64,000 bases of DNA from Sordariomycetes sp. S80-01Y (lineage: Eukaryota; Ascomycota; Sordariomycetes), in contig JAXQJY010000028.1 in the NCBI GenBank assembly GCA_037042185.1, positions 124,001 to 188,000 on the forward strand. Direction: 5' to 3'. The notes under the pieces were generated by a model, which had not been told where the DNA came from, did no database searches, and worked only from the letters and a program-made list of their open reading frames with translations. This document shows, piece after piece, positions 1 to 10,905 of this stretch; position 1 is the stretch's first letter; the number at the start of each line of letters is the position of its first letter. The translations under genes and the position numbers were made by a program.

Positions 1-620
1 CTGCGCCTGCTCCTGAAGCCGCTGCTCCGGGTGGCGGTGACGGAGGCGATGATAACATCAACCTTTTCGATCTCGCTGCCCAGCAAGGAGGAGGTGGCCG
101 TGGAGGTTCCCGCGGCGGAGCTGGCGGCGGTGCAGCTGCCAGCGCTGGTGCAGCTGCCGCTGCTCTTGGTGGTCAGGGTGGCGACTTGGGTAACCTGGAC
201 TTCTTGCGCAACAATGCGCAGTTCCAGCAGCTCCGCCAGGTCGTTCAGCAGCAACCTCAGATGTTGGATCCCATTCTGCAGCAGCTCGCATCGGGCAACC
301 CTCAGCTGGCTCAGCTGATAGCCACACATCAGGATCAATTTTTGCAGCTTTTGGGTGAGGATGCCGACGATGATGTTCCTCTGCCCCCAGGGGCCCAGGC
401 TATCAGTGTGACCGAAGAGGAGCGCGATGCTATTGAACGGGTGGGTTCCTTCAGAGTCGTTCAAAAGAACCAAGCTAACAGAACATAGTTATGTCGCCTC
501 GGCTTCGACCGCGACCAAGCCATCCAGGCTTACTTCGCATGCGACAAGAACGAGGAATTGGCGGCCAATTTCCTCTTCGACCAGCCCGATGATGATGACC
601 AACCCCCGGCGGCCCAGTAG
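1..620 (+). CDS. rad23: RAD23, ubiquitin-shuttle / DNA repair protein, 3' part only
   Basis: The 5' part lies outside the window. The reading frame is open from base 3, with an intron at 441-488 (gtgggt..atag) and a last exon 489-620. The visible protein has an Ala/Gly/Gln-rich linker with NLFDLAAQ, then an XPC/Rad4-binding (STI1-like) domain starting LDFLRNN and running through [21 protein letters not shown]-terminal UBA2 domain follows ([17 protein letters not shown] ... AANFLFDQ), cut by the intron after ..AIER. Known role of the family: Rad23 binds Rad4/XPC in nucleotide excision repair and carries ubiquitinated substrates to the proteasome. The N-terminal ubiquitin-like and UBA1 domains should be upstream. 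It is convergent with BDP1. Confidence 0.93.
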
Positions 621-1055
621 AGTATACACATTTGTCGGCTAGGAGGCTGCTTTGCTAGTTATGATGACGAAACGAAACTGAGGGCTTGGACTCTGGCGTC
701 GTGGAGGGCATGATCTTCTGAGTTGCGCCGCACACACGAGGCGACTCTTCTCTTTCCAATAGTTAGCTACGACGTACCGGCAAAAGCTCAGGCCACGCAT
801 GAGCAATGAATGTGACATTTCTGAATGGCTCGAAAACCTTTCGTAAAATGGAGAATGTTGCTCATGAACGCAAGCTGATAACTTGTGCGTTTGAAACTTT
901 GCATTTGCAACCTGTTGCTAGGCGCTCGCCCTGTATGCTACGGCGCGAGGCGTAAATGGCTTCAAGCCCATTGTATCCGAGATCCTGGGTATCAACGACC
1001 ACTCAACCCTTGCCGAACGCCATTTAAACCTCATAGTCCTGTCCGATGCCGAGCC
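621..1055. other. Intergenic region between convergent RAD23 and BDP1
   Basis: This holds the 3' flanks of two convergent genes. I see no convincing coding or RNA feature. Confidence 0.6.
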
Positions 1056-2807
1056 TTATTCCACGATAACCTCCTCGTCACCGTAAAGTCCCTGATCTTG
1101 AGCCAGTTGCTTCTTGCTCTTCTTTTTCTTCTTCTTCCCCGCCTGCCCTTCGCCGTCGCCCTCACCCTTGTCGTCCGCGAACAGCGCCTCCCTCTTCTTC
1201 CGCATGACCTCCGCCTGCTCGTCCGCTATCCTCTGCCTCTCAGCCTCGTAGTCTTCCTGGATCTTCCTCTGCTCGGCCTCGATGCTCTCCACGCTCTCGA
1301 AGTTGCTACTAGACAGCTTCTTGTACTCGTCAATGTCCATCTTGACCGACTTCTCCCCAATCAGGGCTGCGTCGATGGCTTTGGGGTTGTGCCGCTCTTC
1401 GCGGTTGAACTTAAGCTTGACCTCGCGCCGGACCTTGTTCTTGAACATCTTGGAAATCATTTCGAAATCTGTGCCGAACATGCGCAGTCCGCGGTAGAAC
1501 ATCTCCGTGTCCGCCTCGTTCCAGTTGTTTCCCTTGCGCAGCTTGCTCGTATTCATGTAAGAATTGGAGGTTATCTGACGCGAAAAGTCGTTTTCTTCGA
1601 TGATTTCCATGTCTTCCTGTTCGGCGGCGGCACGGGCGTGACGATCCATTACGAGAGAGGACTGGTCGAGGACAATCTGGCCGTCGACGATGCGGAACTG
1701 AGGGCCTGCGGCCGATGCTTCGTCTTGGTTGCTTGAGGGAGTGCCATTCCGAGAGGTCTTCTGCCCGCTAGGCCTTTGTTCCTCGTTCTCTTCCTCATCT
1801 TCTTCCAGCAGCCCCTTCTTTCGTAGCTGGGCCTTGATCTTCTTCTGATGTTCTCGTTCGCGTAGCTCGTCGTGTCGGCTGAACTTCTTCCCTATCCGAA
1901 GATCACGTGTGAGGTCCGCCATCTTCAGCTGCTGCAGATCCACGGTCTGGTCCTCTGCATCTTCGGGTGTTGCCGAGCGCGTCCTTCGCGACCGCGCCAT
2001 TGGAGTCCCATCTTCGCTGGTTTCTGCGCTGACTTCCGCTGAACGTCGTTTCCGTGACCGCCGAGGTGCGGCCGCTGCTCCTTCTGCGGCTTCGCTACCG
2101 TCTTCTGTCAGCTCCGTTGCCGGAGCCTTTCGTTTCCGCGTTGGTCGCTTCCTAGAATGTGCGACCTCTGTGCCGTCTGCTGGTGCGTTTTTCTTTCGGG
2201 GAGCCGGCTTTGCTCGAGGCTTAGCTTTGACTGTTGCTTGGGTCTCTATCGACGCCCTTGGGGTATTCGACGTCGCATCTTCTTCGCTTGGTTCGGGTGC
2301 TTGAGGCTCAACCGAGACACTAGCTACTGGCTGATGTGAGAGCTGTGCGGGAGGTTCTGTTGGTGTCTGGATGGGTTCTATTCTGGGCTCTGTGGTTGAA
2401 TCTTGCGCAGCAGAGATCGCCTCTATCGATGGAAGATCATTTCCGCCATCTTGGCCTCCATACTCGTTTGCTACCAGCTCTAGTTCACCTCCCTTCGGCG
2501 GTTCAGGGCGAGCTGATGGCTCTCGAAGGCTTGATGGCGGTGTTGCAACGCGCTCAGTAGCCGGTGGTTCTGTGTGCGCTTCTCGACTTTGTGGAGGCGT
2601 GTGCTCGGTCGATGTTTCCGGTTCCTTTTCTATTCTCGGACTCTCGTGCGTATCTTGTGGTGGCTGCTCAGCGACCGGCTCTGACGCGATCTGCTCGGCG
2701 ACGGGTTTTGGCGGCTGAGATGCTCGCGGCGCGGCGGGGCGGGCTTTGCCCAAAGGAACCTTGGGCTTGAAGGCGGGTGCGCCTTTCTTCTTGAACATTG
2801 AACTCAT
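1056..2807 (-). CDS. bdp1: BDP1 (TFIIIB B'' subunit)
   Basis: Intronless, 583 aa. The start chosen is the ATG at 2807 (MSSMFKKKG), because fungal BDP1 proteins begin with this kind of Met-Phe-Lys-rich motif. The frame stays open for 97 more codons to an ATG at 3098, but that stretch looks like 5' leader. The N-terminal half is low complexity and basic/acidic (KPRAKPAPRKK, RKRPTRKRK). The C-terminal half has the extended SANT/Myb domain diagnostic of BDP1: WNEADTEMFYRGLRMFGTDFEMI followed by FKNKVRREVKLKFNREE. The tail ends with a lysine run (KKKKKKSKK). Known role: with TBP and Brf1 it forms TFIIIB and recruits RNA polymerase III. It is divergent from BRE1. Confidence 0.93.
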   Translation of the reverse strand: MSSMFKKKGAPAFKPKVPLGKARPAAPRASQPPKPVAEQIASEPVAEQPPQDTHESPRIEKEPETSTEHTPPQSREAHTEPPATERVATPPSSLREPSARPEPPKGGELELVANEYGGQDGGNDLPSIEAISAAQDSTTEPRIEPIQTPTEPPAQLSHQPVASVSVEPQAPEPSEEDATSNTPRASIETQATVKAKPRAKPAPRKKNAPADGTEVAHSRKRPTRKRKAPATELTEDGSEAAEGAAAAPRRSRKRRSAEVSAETSEDGTPMARSRRTRSATPEDAEDQTVDLQQLKMADLTRDLRIGKKFSRHDELREREHQKKIKAQLRKKGLLEEDEEENEEQRPSGQKTSRNGTPSSNQDEASAAGPQFRIVDGQIVLDQSSLVMDRHARAAAEQEDMEIIEENDFSRQITSNSYMNTSKLRKGNNWNEADTEMFYRGLRMFGTDFEMISKMFKNKVRREVKLKFNREERHNPKAIDAALIGEKSVKMDIDEYKKLSSSNFESVESIEAEQRKIQEDYEAERQRIADEQAEVMRKKREALFADDKGEGDGEGQAGKKKKKKSKKQLAQDQGLYGDEEVIVE

Positions 2808-3257
2808 ATTGATAGCTGTACCTATTGTGAAGCTGTCAAAAACGCAGCACCTCACATCTCGTCGTGCGTGATACAGCAGGCTGTTCCGGTTTTTGGAGGG
2901 CAGCGACGGCCTGGGCCAACCACGCCCCGAAAAGCGGGATGCGACACGCCTGCGCGGGCAAGCGAGGTTTAGCCGACACGACGTGAGGCCACCGACTGGG
3001 CTATCTAGCGTGACGCTAAGCCCCTTTGAGGTGGAGACGGGTGAGTCTTGGGTTTGCGACTCGAACCTCGAAATTTCAACTCCTGGAGGAGGCAACATCC
3101 CCCATCATCACCACGCCATCCACCCCCGCTCCCACTTCATGACCGCCCGCGCATCTGGCTTCGGGACGAGACTTGGCTCAAAGGCCTCGCTGTCGCCCAA
3201 GCACTCGTCTGACCGTGCAGGGAGCCGCTTTTCGCGCTGCTCACCACGCGCTTTCTG
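2808..3257. promoter_or_regulatory. Shared 5' region of divergent BDP1 and BRE1
   Basis: The 450 bp between the two start codons must contain both promoters. No clear TATA box is visible. The left part is an open in-frame leader of BDP1. Confidence 0.5.
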
Positions 3258-5836
3258 ATGCCTGCAGCGACAACGACGCCGCCCTCTGCTTCGCCCCGTC
3301 CATCCGCGACTCTCTCCAAGATGGAGGACAGAAAGAGGCCCGCCGTCAACAGTACGGATGACCTCGCTCCCCCTAGCAAGCGGGTCGCCGTCAATGGCTC
3401 AAAGGTCAAAGATGAGGCTCTCGAAATGAAAGAGGAGAGCTGGGTAGAGGTACGTGCCGCAGGGTTCAAGTTGCCCTTCATTTCGCGACCCGACGTCTAG
3501 TCGACTTCCCCCCCGAATCCGCGCCCAACGACGTATGGGATGTGGCACTGTGAGCCATTGCCGCTACAGAATGCCGGACGCACCGCGTTCATGGTATTGC
3601 CAACGGCTGCTTTCATGTTTAAGTCAGCAGCCTGTCGTTGGCTTGCGAGCAGGCATTTCCTTGTTGCACATCCCGTTCTTCCGCACCATTTCAAGTTCTT
3701 ACCTCACCAGGACACGTGCTGACCTGCCACAGGCGTATGCGAAAGGTGCCATTTATCGCCAGATGCAAGAATATGGCCGCAAGGCTACGACAGCAGAATC
3801 GCGTCTCGAAGAATTACATAAGCGTTCGGTTCATCACGATGACCATCTGAGAATTGTCGACGCTTGGTGGCTACAGGTAAGTCTTCGCTATCTCTAGAAT
3901 TGCATGGACTTCGCTGACACTGCGTAGCTCATGGAAGAGTTGGAACTTTTGGCCGGTGCCGAGGTTTCTTCGACCGACATTTCGGCCGGCCCTCCGTATC
4001 TGTCGAACGTGAGCTTCAAGGATCTACAAGAATTCCAGACGCATCTCCAGGACAAAGGCAAGACTGTCAAGGCCAAGGCGGAAGCTTTGTTGAGTCGGCT
4101 TGCAGCAGACAGAGGAGAAATAGGTCCCGACGCGGCCAAACTGGAGGGCAAAGTCACTGCCCTCCTGGCATCACAGAAGGAATTCCTACTGAAGTTGGAT
4201 CGACTCAACAGTGAAAAAGATCAACTCTCAGAACAGCTGAACGCCGCCACACTGAGATACTTCAAAGCCGAGAAAAAGTTGGACCGTGCAAAGAGTGCAC
4301 AAGTACAAAAGCTCGAGCAGCAAGCCTTTGCCAACGCGACCAAGCCTGCTAGTGAGAAGGATGACGGCACTGAGGCAAAGGAAACGACCAACGGCAACTA
4401 CGATGAGATGCTAGCCAAGTATGAGGAAGCGATGGCCGCTGCAACCAAGCAAAAGGAGCAGCTGGACAACTTGCTGGCTGAGATCAAGACTATTCAGGAG
4501 GAGAATTCTGCCATGAAAGCCAAGAGGGATGCATGGACCGACGAAGACTTCATCCGTACCGACGTTTTCAAGCAATTCAAGAGCCAAAACGAGGACTTGA
4601 TCAAGCGAATCAACAACCTGGAAACGACCAACAAGCAGCTGCGCGAGGAAGCCGAGAAGCTGCAGGCTGAGAGGTCTGCGTTCCGCGCCCAACTAGAAGC
4701 CGATGCAAGCCAGTTCACCTCCGAGCTTGAGGCGGAAATCTTGCAAAAGGACGAGGATCTTTCTAGAGTAAGGGCAGCCCGGGACGAGTATTTCGCGGAG
4801 AATAAGCAACGGCAACTCAGTGAGGAGGAAGAAAAGGTCTCGCTTGAGATGCTGAAGGAAGCATCGGCCGCGAAAGATGACCGAATTGCGGCTTTCGAGG
4901 CCGAGGTTGCTCGCCTAAAAGCCAGCGAGGACGAAGCCATGGCCAGCGCAGGCGACGAGGAACTCGATAAGTTGTCGCCAGACGAGCTCCGGGCTCGATG
5001 CAAGAAGCTCCAGTCGGACTACGCTTCGATTAATCAGGAATTGCCCGCCATTACGAAAGCCTTCACGAAGTTCAAGGATCTGGCCATGAAGAAGATCGCC
5101 GATACCGAGACCGTCGAAGCACGCATCAAAGCTGCCCGAAACGACAAGAACAGGACAGACCAGAAGTACTTTGCTGCTAGCAAAGACGCAAGTACTCGCA
5201 ACAACGAGATAAAGGCACTTCGACATCAAAGCGCCAAGTCTACCGAGATCATTGCTCAACTCAAGGAAAACGAGGCCAGCAACAGGACACTGGTGAACAA
5301 CTTGGAGAAGCAGCTGGCTGATCTGAGGTCAACAAACGCTTCTTTGTTGACAGAGAGCAAGAAGATGGAGACCATGAGCCTGGAGACGTCACGGAAGATG
5401 GAATCATCGAACAAGCAGATTCTTGAGCTGACGAACCTGGTCAAGTCGAAGGATTCAGCCCACGCTGTGGTCAGGGAACGCAACATCATGCAAGAGGCCG
5501 AGGTGGAGAAGCTCAAGGTTCGCCTTGAGAACATGCAAAAGGACCGTGATAATTGGAAGGACAAGGCTATCGGCAATTCTTCAGAAGAAGAAGAGATGCT
5601 TCGCGTAAGTGATCAAGGTGACAAACGGTGGTCGAATCGTGTACTAACTACTTTCTCAGAGCCTTGCAACGTGCTCAGTTTGCCGGAGCAACTTCAAGAA
5701 CACGGCCTTGAGGACATGTGGCCACACCTTCTGCAACAAATGCATCGAGAATCGGATTTCAAACAGAATGCGCAAATGTCCGAACTGCTCGCGCGCGTTC
5801 GACAAGTCCGACCTCATGTCAGTTCACATGAACTGA
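3258..5836 (+). CDS. bre1: BRE1, E3 ubiquitin ligase for histone H2B
   Basis: Four exons: 3258-3449, 3733-3876, 3928-5604 and 5660-5836, all joined in phase 0, giving 729 aa. Intron 1 (283 bp) is long for a fungus and might hide a micro-exon; introns 2 and 3 are about 50 bp. A second in-frame ATG at 3321 (MEDRKRPA) matches the usual N-terminus of the family, so the start could be there. The body is a long coiled coil with IYRQMQEY near the N-terminus (Rad6-binding region). The last exon encodes a C3HC4 RING ([23 protein letters not shown]) and ends just after it, as in all BRE1 proteins. Known role: with Rad6 it monoubiquitinates H2B, linked to transcription elongation and H3K4/K79 methylation. 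Confidence 0.95.
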
Positions 5837-6251
5837 GGAAAGTCTTTTTGATGCGAAGCTTTTGTACGACTAGACGTTGCTTCACAGCACTTCTCGGGTG
5901 GTGAGGCGGGACACAGAGCTCTGCGCCCTTCTCAAAGGGCAGACACTGCCCGGGAGGCGACCACGCAGCTTGCAGCGCAACAGCGTCGCTCTCGCAGCAT
6001 GAGGGATCATTCGCCGAGGAACCGCTGGCAGCGTGAGCAGGAACATGTACTACTAAGCCGGCTGACTCGGCCCATACGTCGTCGAGCCTGTATATAAGCG
6101 TTTGGTTGCTATTTTCGGGGAGCTATCGAGAAATGGAAGCGCAACGGGGCTGGGAGTTAGGGGTTGGATACATGGGGCGCATTGCACTGCATGTAATTGC
6201 CATACTGTCTGTTCAAATAATTTCAAAAGACCCTTTCGAGGTTGCTTCATC
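5837..6251. other. Intergenic region between convergent BRE1 and the SARAF-like gene
   Basis: This is 3' flanking sequence of two convergent genes. A TATATAAG string near 6090 is not placed as a promoter for either gene. Nothing else seen. Confidence 0.5.
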
Positions 6252-7247
6252 CTATCTACGACTTGTGCTGCCGAAACCCGTAGACTCGTAGCTCGTCCCT
6301 GAAGCGCCTGCGCCAGAGCTGGATGACGAGGATGGACCGCCACGCCTGCCGAAGAAGCCTCCGCGGTTGTCTTGACGATCCTGCTGACTGCTACGTCCCC
6401 CTGCCCGGCTGGCAGCGTATCCCGCCGCGCCGCCGGCTGCCAGCCCAGACCAGAACCCGGGACGCCATCCCTCCTGGGCAGCCCTGGTCTGCCGTTGCGA
6501 GCCCGAACGAGACTTGCGCCCGCCTGGGTAGGGCGGAGGGGGGTCGTCGTCGTCCTGAAATCCTCCAAAGTCTGGATCCCAGCCGCCACCGCCACCACCA
6601 CCACCTCCTCCCCAACCATTACCTCCGCCGCCGTTGCCGCCAGCCCTACGTGGCCTCTGGGCGTTTTGGTTCGCGCCTGTGCCGTTGAGATAACTGAATA
6701 AGAACATTATGGCCACAACTCCGATGAAGAAGAGGAAAGGGTACCATGAGCCGCCCTCGCCAGCCTGGGCTTCCCGTCTACCCACGCTGGCCAGATCGGG
6801 ATATCTCTGCTCCCCCTTGTCCGTGAGCACGACCCTGTACTCAACACCGCAGCTCCCCTTCAAGACAAACGGATCATCTGCACTTTCATAACCCTCGCAT
6901 ATGACGTCAGTGCTACCAAGCCTGAGCTCCTCGGGCAAGCTCGCGGAACAGCTCCATTCCACGTCGCCGTCGCTGTAGCTGGAGCCCATGTTCTCGCAGC
7001 GCATGACGTCGAGCTTCGGCTCGACCAGAGCGCAGAGGGAGTGGTGCGAGATGCATTTGGTCTGCGGGATGGCGCCGACGCGACGTGAGGTGGTGAGGGC
7101 GCCGTGGCCGCGGAGGGTCAGCGTCTGGACGCTGCTGAGGGCGATGGCGTCGCGGGGCTTGCGCGCGGCGACGAGGGCGGCGAAGAGGGGGGATGTGAGG
7201 AGGGTCGAGGCTGGGGCGGCGAGGTGCATCGTTTCATGTGGAAGCAT
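6252..7247 (-). CDS. SARAF-like store-operated calcium entry regulator
   Basis: Single exon, 331 aa from the ATG at 7247; an ATG at 7229 is also possible. The N-terminus is a hydrophobic signal sequence (STLLTSPLFAALVAA). The lumenal domain contains the SARAF/TMEM66 pattern: VQTLTLRGHGALTTSRR, then conserved cysteines in KCISHHSLCALVEP, MRCENMGSSYSDGDVEWSC, VICEGYES and GSCGVEY. One transmembrane segment follows (WYPFLFFIGVVAIMFLFSYL), and then a cytosolic Gly/Arg/Pro-rich tail with GGGG runs and a Ser-rich end. Known role of the animal protein: an ER membrane factor that dampens store-operated calcium entry. In fungi the role is inferred only from the fold. The 3' end converges with BRE1. 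Confidence 0.88.
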   Translation of the reverse strand: MLPHETMHLAAPASTLLTSPLFAALVAARKPRDAIALSSVQTLTLRGHGALTTSRRVGAIPQTKCISHHSLCALVEPKLDVMRCENMGSSYSDGDVEWSCSASLPEELRLGSTDVICEGYESADDPFVLKGSCGVEYRVVLTDKGEQRYPDLASVGRREAQAGEGGSWYPFLFFIGVVAIMFLFSYLNGTGANQNAQRPRRAGGNGGGGNGWGGGGGGGGGGWDPDFGGFQDDDDPPPPYPGGRKSRSGSQRQTRAAQEGWRPGFWSGLAAGGAAGYAASRAGGRSSQQDRQDNRGGFFGRRGGPSSSSSSGAGASGTSYESTGFGSTSRR

Positions 7248-10200
7248 GTGGTGATGATCTAATCTGGGATGGCATAAGGGTTGCAGCCGTTGGGCGAGAA
7301 GGCCACGTTGGTGGCGATGACGACGGGTGTCAAGCGCGTGTGCGATGGCCGGACCGCGCTGGCGCCCGAGCGTGGGTGGTTCCGGTGCGGGAGGATTATG
7401 GGGGGGCCGAAGCACGGAGCTGACGGTGGTTTTCTAGGTGATGATCGATGAGAGGCCTGTCCTGTCGCTGGTAAGGCAGAGATGAGACGTCGTGTGATGC
7501 TGATGCTGGTGTTGAGATTAAGGTGAGTGAATCCTCCCGAGGTGGGGGAAATGCCCGGCTGGGCAATGGACACAATCAAGGCAGTCAACTCGGTCCTAGT
7601 GCTGGAAGCAAGACGAAGCCATCGCCAACACCCCGCAACGCAATATTTTAAGGTAGTGGTTGGTATTTGGTTTGTAGTTCATTATCTCAATCAAACCTAG
7701 GATACGTATATTTGGCTCGCCAAATGTCCCGCCCGAAGCAGAGATAGTCAGCGCATTTGTCCCAGAGCCGCAAAGCAACACCTATCAACCAACTCAATGA
7801 GCACCGAATCTTCAGCTTCAAGGGTACGGACTGCAAACACTTCGCAAGAGGTGTTTCTTCTCGACTTGTGCTCCCAAAAGGGACGGGCTTGCCATCTTTT
7901 CTGGAATAGGAAACGTGATGGCAGGTCCCTGTCGCTTCTCATCCGCCGCCGTCTCCCCACGGAGACACAGACGCAGCGTGAGAGATGATTGGCCACTTTC
8001 CCGCCATGACGCCGCTGACCGTCCAGGGTCTCACAGCCGTTGACATCAAAGGCTGGGCGTCGGAAAGTCCAGACTGTTGGGAATCCGTGAGGATGAGCCT
8101 CGGAGAGGAGGGTGTGGTGAGATTGCTTAGTTCATCGTGGTGGAGGGACCCTGGCTGGCTGCACGTAGGGACTACCGTAGACGTAAAGCTCCGATGACGA
8201 TGCCGCTCAGGAAGGGCAGGGCGACTCAGCTCTTCTGCTCGTGTGACGTGGAGTATGTGTGGTAGAGGTGATTTGGGATCCTTAATTAGATGTGCGACGT
8301 GCATTCGGTTTACGGACATGGTGAACGGATGCATTGTTGTCACGTCGTGGACTTCTAGACTGGCGCGCTACCCTGCATTGCAAAAGCGTAATGAGGATTC
8401 TCGTAATGACAGCCTTCGTTATCACAGCTTCATAAAGGCAGTCGATAGATTGTCAAACTGTTCAAAAGCCTAGGTTTGACAGAGCATAGAATTGTGAAGG
8501 TTGGGCTCCAGCAACAATACTTAAGCCATGTTAGCCACGTTCATCAGCAACGTAAACCAGAAACCGGTCTACATCACTGTTCAGGAATGCTGCCACACCC
8601 TCCCCAAGCAACGGACTTAGTATTGATACCACATCAAACGCATTACGCGTGGTCTTTAACCATCCCTTGTTTCTGCTCCTAAGCGAAAAAGCGAGTACAT
8701 GATGTTCTCATGTCGAGAACTTCGCCAACATGCTCTAAAAAGGAAGGTTCGCAACTGCAGCGGTGAACCCGAATCTATGCCACAGATGACCATGTGGAAA
8801 ATTTGAAAAGTGTTTCAGACAGTAATGCCCCAATCAGCGTCACGTAGTCAGCAGTGATGATCGACGGATGTGCGGTCTGACGGTGGGGAGATCTGAGCGT
8901 AAACTTCCTGCCCGAGGGCAGCAAGCTCGACATCTTGCAGTCGTGAAACAGACTTCTGCAAAAGATTTCACGTCCACGTGCATAGATCGATGTCGAGGTT
9001 GCCTCTTCATTTGTGCATGCATGTTTGCCCCAAAACGTGCTTGCCGTGACCTTCATACGAGATGTTGGCGCGCGGCGCACCCCATCTCGCCGACACGTTT
9101 ACGGAAAGATCAGTGCGCCTCGATGCCCGGACTTCGGGCTCGGAGATCAGCCGGACGGGCTTCAAAGATTCCGCTGCGATGACCACGTCGCGGTTTGCCA
9201 CCACAACATCGCTGGTTGATCCGATCAAGCTATCAAACTCGTATCTTGCAACCAGCGACCGTATGTCGCTAGGAATTTGCATCTATAAGCCTTTCAGGGT
9301 CCAGTCTCAAGAGACAAAACAACTATAATCGATAGGTGATTTGCGAAGGATCCAAGGACTACTGGTTGGTAATGCTTGAAACTAAGCCGCTCCCAACACG
9401 AGTGCCGAGTCGACCGCCGAAGCTGCAGGGTACAGACGCGAGAGATGAGGCTCAGCTACAGTGCATGGGATCAATCCCGTGTGGGGATGACGCTGTTTGC
9501 CTGTCAGCGATTGCTTGAGGATTCAGATGCTAGGCGGATCGTAGGGTGAGGGCATCACGAAGACTGCAAGCGTATCTGATCGAAACTTTGAAATACGGTT
9601 GTTTCACCAGATGCATGAATTATTCCTCGTCATAACTCCGAACCTCGCTACAGTTTTAATTCAGTGAAAAACATTGCGTTCGTGGAAGAGCAACTGAGAG
9701 AAGCGTCGTTACAGCCGGGGTGGGCGGACTTACTCAGCCTTGGGAGACCCCGGCAAGATATTGAAGCGCTAAGCCCTAAGGGGTCATGGTTCGACGTAAT
9801 GTGCCGTTACCATTGGCAGGAATGGCAGGATCTTCGGTGTATGAGAACGTGAAAGCTTGGACCCTGAAACTGCGCCCCACTATTTCTTGCAGCCCTAGGA
9901 GAAGCAGATCGTCATTCCATCCTCTTTCCCCCGACTCGCAGCGGAGGTCAACGAAACGATGATGATGGACGTCCCAAATACGCCCCTCGTACTCACGCAG
10001 CATTCCGGGAGTCTCGTTTCGTTCTTGACGCAAAGCAGGGCTTCTAAGGGTCTGACCCCAGGCTTCAGCAGGGACCATGTCATCGTCCCGCTCGGTCTCG
10101 GCTGGGTAACGGTCTGAGCGCCGTGGCTCCTCATATGTTTAGACTCAGGGTAGCAGTACCTCAAGCTTTCGCAGTGTAGTGTAGCTCGGGAGATATGTCT

Positions 10201-10905
10201 CGCTTTGTCCCGAAGTCTAATCAATGGTGATGAGAGCCACGAGCATTGCAATAAGGTCTACAAGCGATACCCTTCTCGCCGCGGCTCAAACATCTGCGAC
10301 GCAGGTACCATGACGACGGAGATCATACCCTTGGCAACTCGGACACCCCCCCAAGGGACCCCAGGGACCCCAGCTGGGATAAGCGGAAGGCGACATGAGG
10401 TAATGGTGGACCACCACCAACTCATCCTACGCTAGGGTAGATCTCAACGAGGCAGGAAGATGGCCCCATCATAGTGACAAAGGATACATGCCTGTCGTTG
10501 AAGCTGCTTTCAAGGCTGATCTCATTGCGGCAATGACACTGCTGACCCCTTGAGCAGACGGAAGCCTCAGTTGCCGCTCTGCCTTCGAACCCTTTTACTA
10601 CCCAACTTTCCCCCATTGATGTGCAGTCGTCCTTTCTTCATCTTTCCCGATCCTCAGGTTCAGGACCTTTTCATTCTCTGTTTACTTTCAAGACCTCCTT
10701 ATACTCTACGAGGTTGATCATTCCTTACCACTTTGGTTGACTGGTATCGACAAGTGGAGAATACCCGATTTACATCTTCCGTCTCTGCGAGAGGAAGAGT
10801 CACGAAGACCAAGAGAACATTACCCAGCTGTACCACCTCAGTGCACTCAAATCAAGATACAAATCAGCAGCTCGAATACCTCGTTCGCGAGGCGAACCCT
10901 TCACC
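7248..10905. other. 3.66 kb gene-poor region upstream of the ABC transporter
   Basis: Only short, chance-like reading frames occur here on both strands. The last 300 bases are C/T-rich, as in fungal 5' leaders, and probably form the transporter's promoter and leader. A short direct repeat (ggacccca twice) sits near 10350-10372. No TATA box, tRNA or transposon end was identified. Confidence 0.6.

Noticed and set aside
885-1736. A 283-codon open frame on the plus strand
   Set aside because: It lies antisense to the BDP1 coding sequence and shows no domain. It is a shadow of codon bias.
3050-3070. B-box-like GGTTCGAGTC on the minus strand
   Set aside because: No T-stem pairing and no A box at the right distance.
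2808-3098. In-frame 97-codon N-terminal extension of BDP1 with its own ATG
   Set aside because: The family N-terminus MSSMFKKKG starts at 2807, and the extension has no conserved pattern. It is more likely 5' leader.
6580-6660. CACC/GGTGG-rich tract as a possible satellite
   Set aside because: It encodes the glycine-rich tail of the SARAF-like protein.
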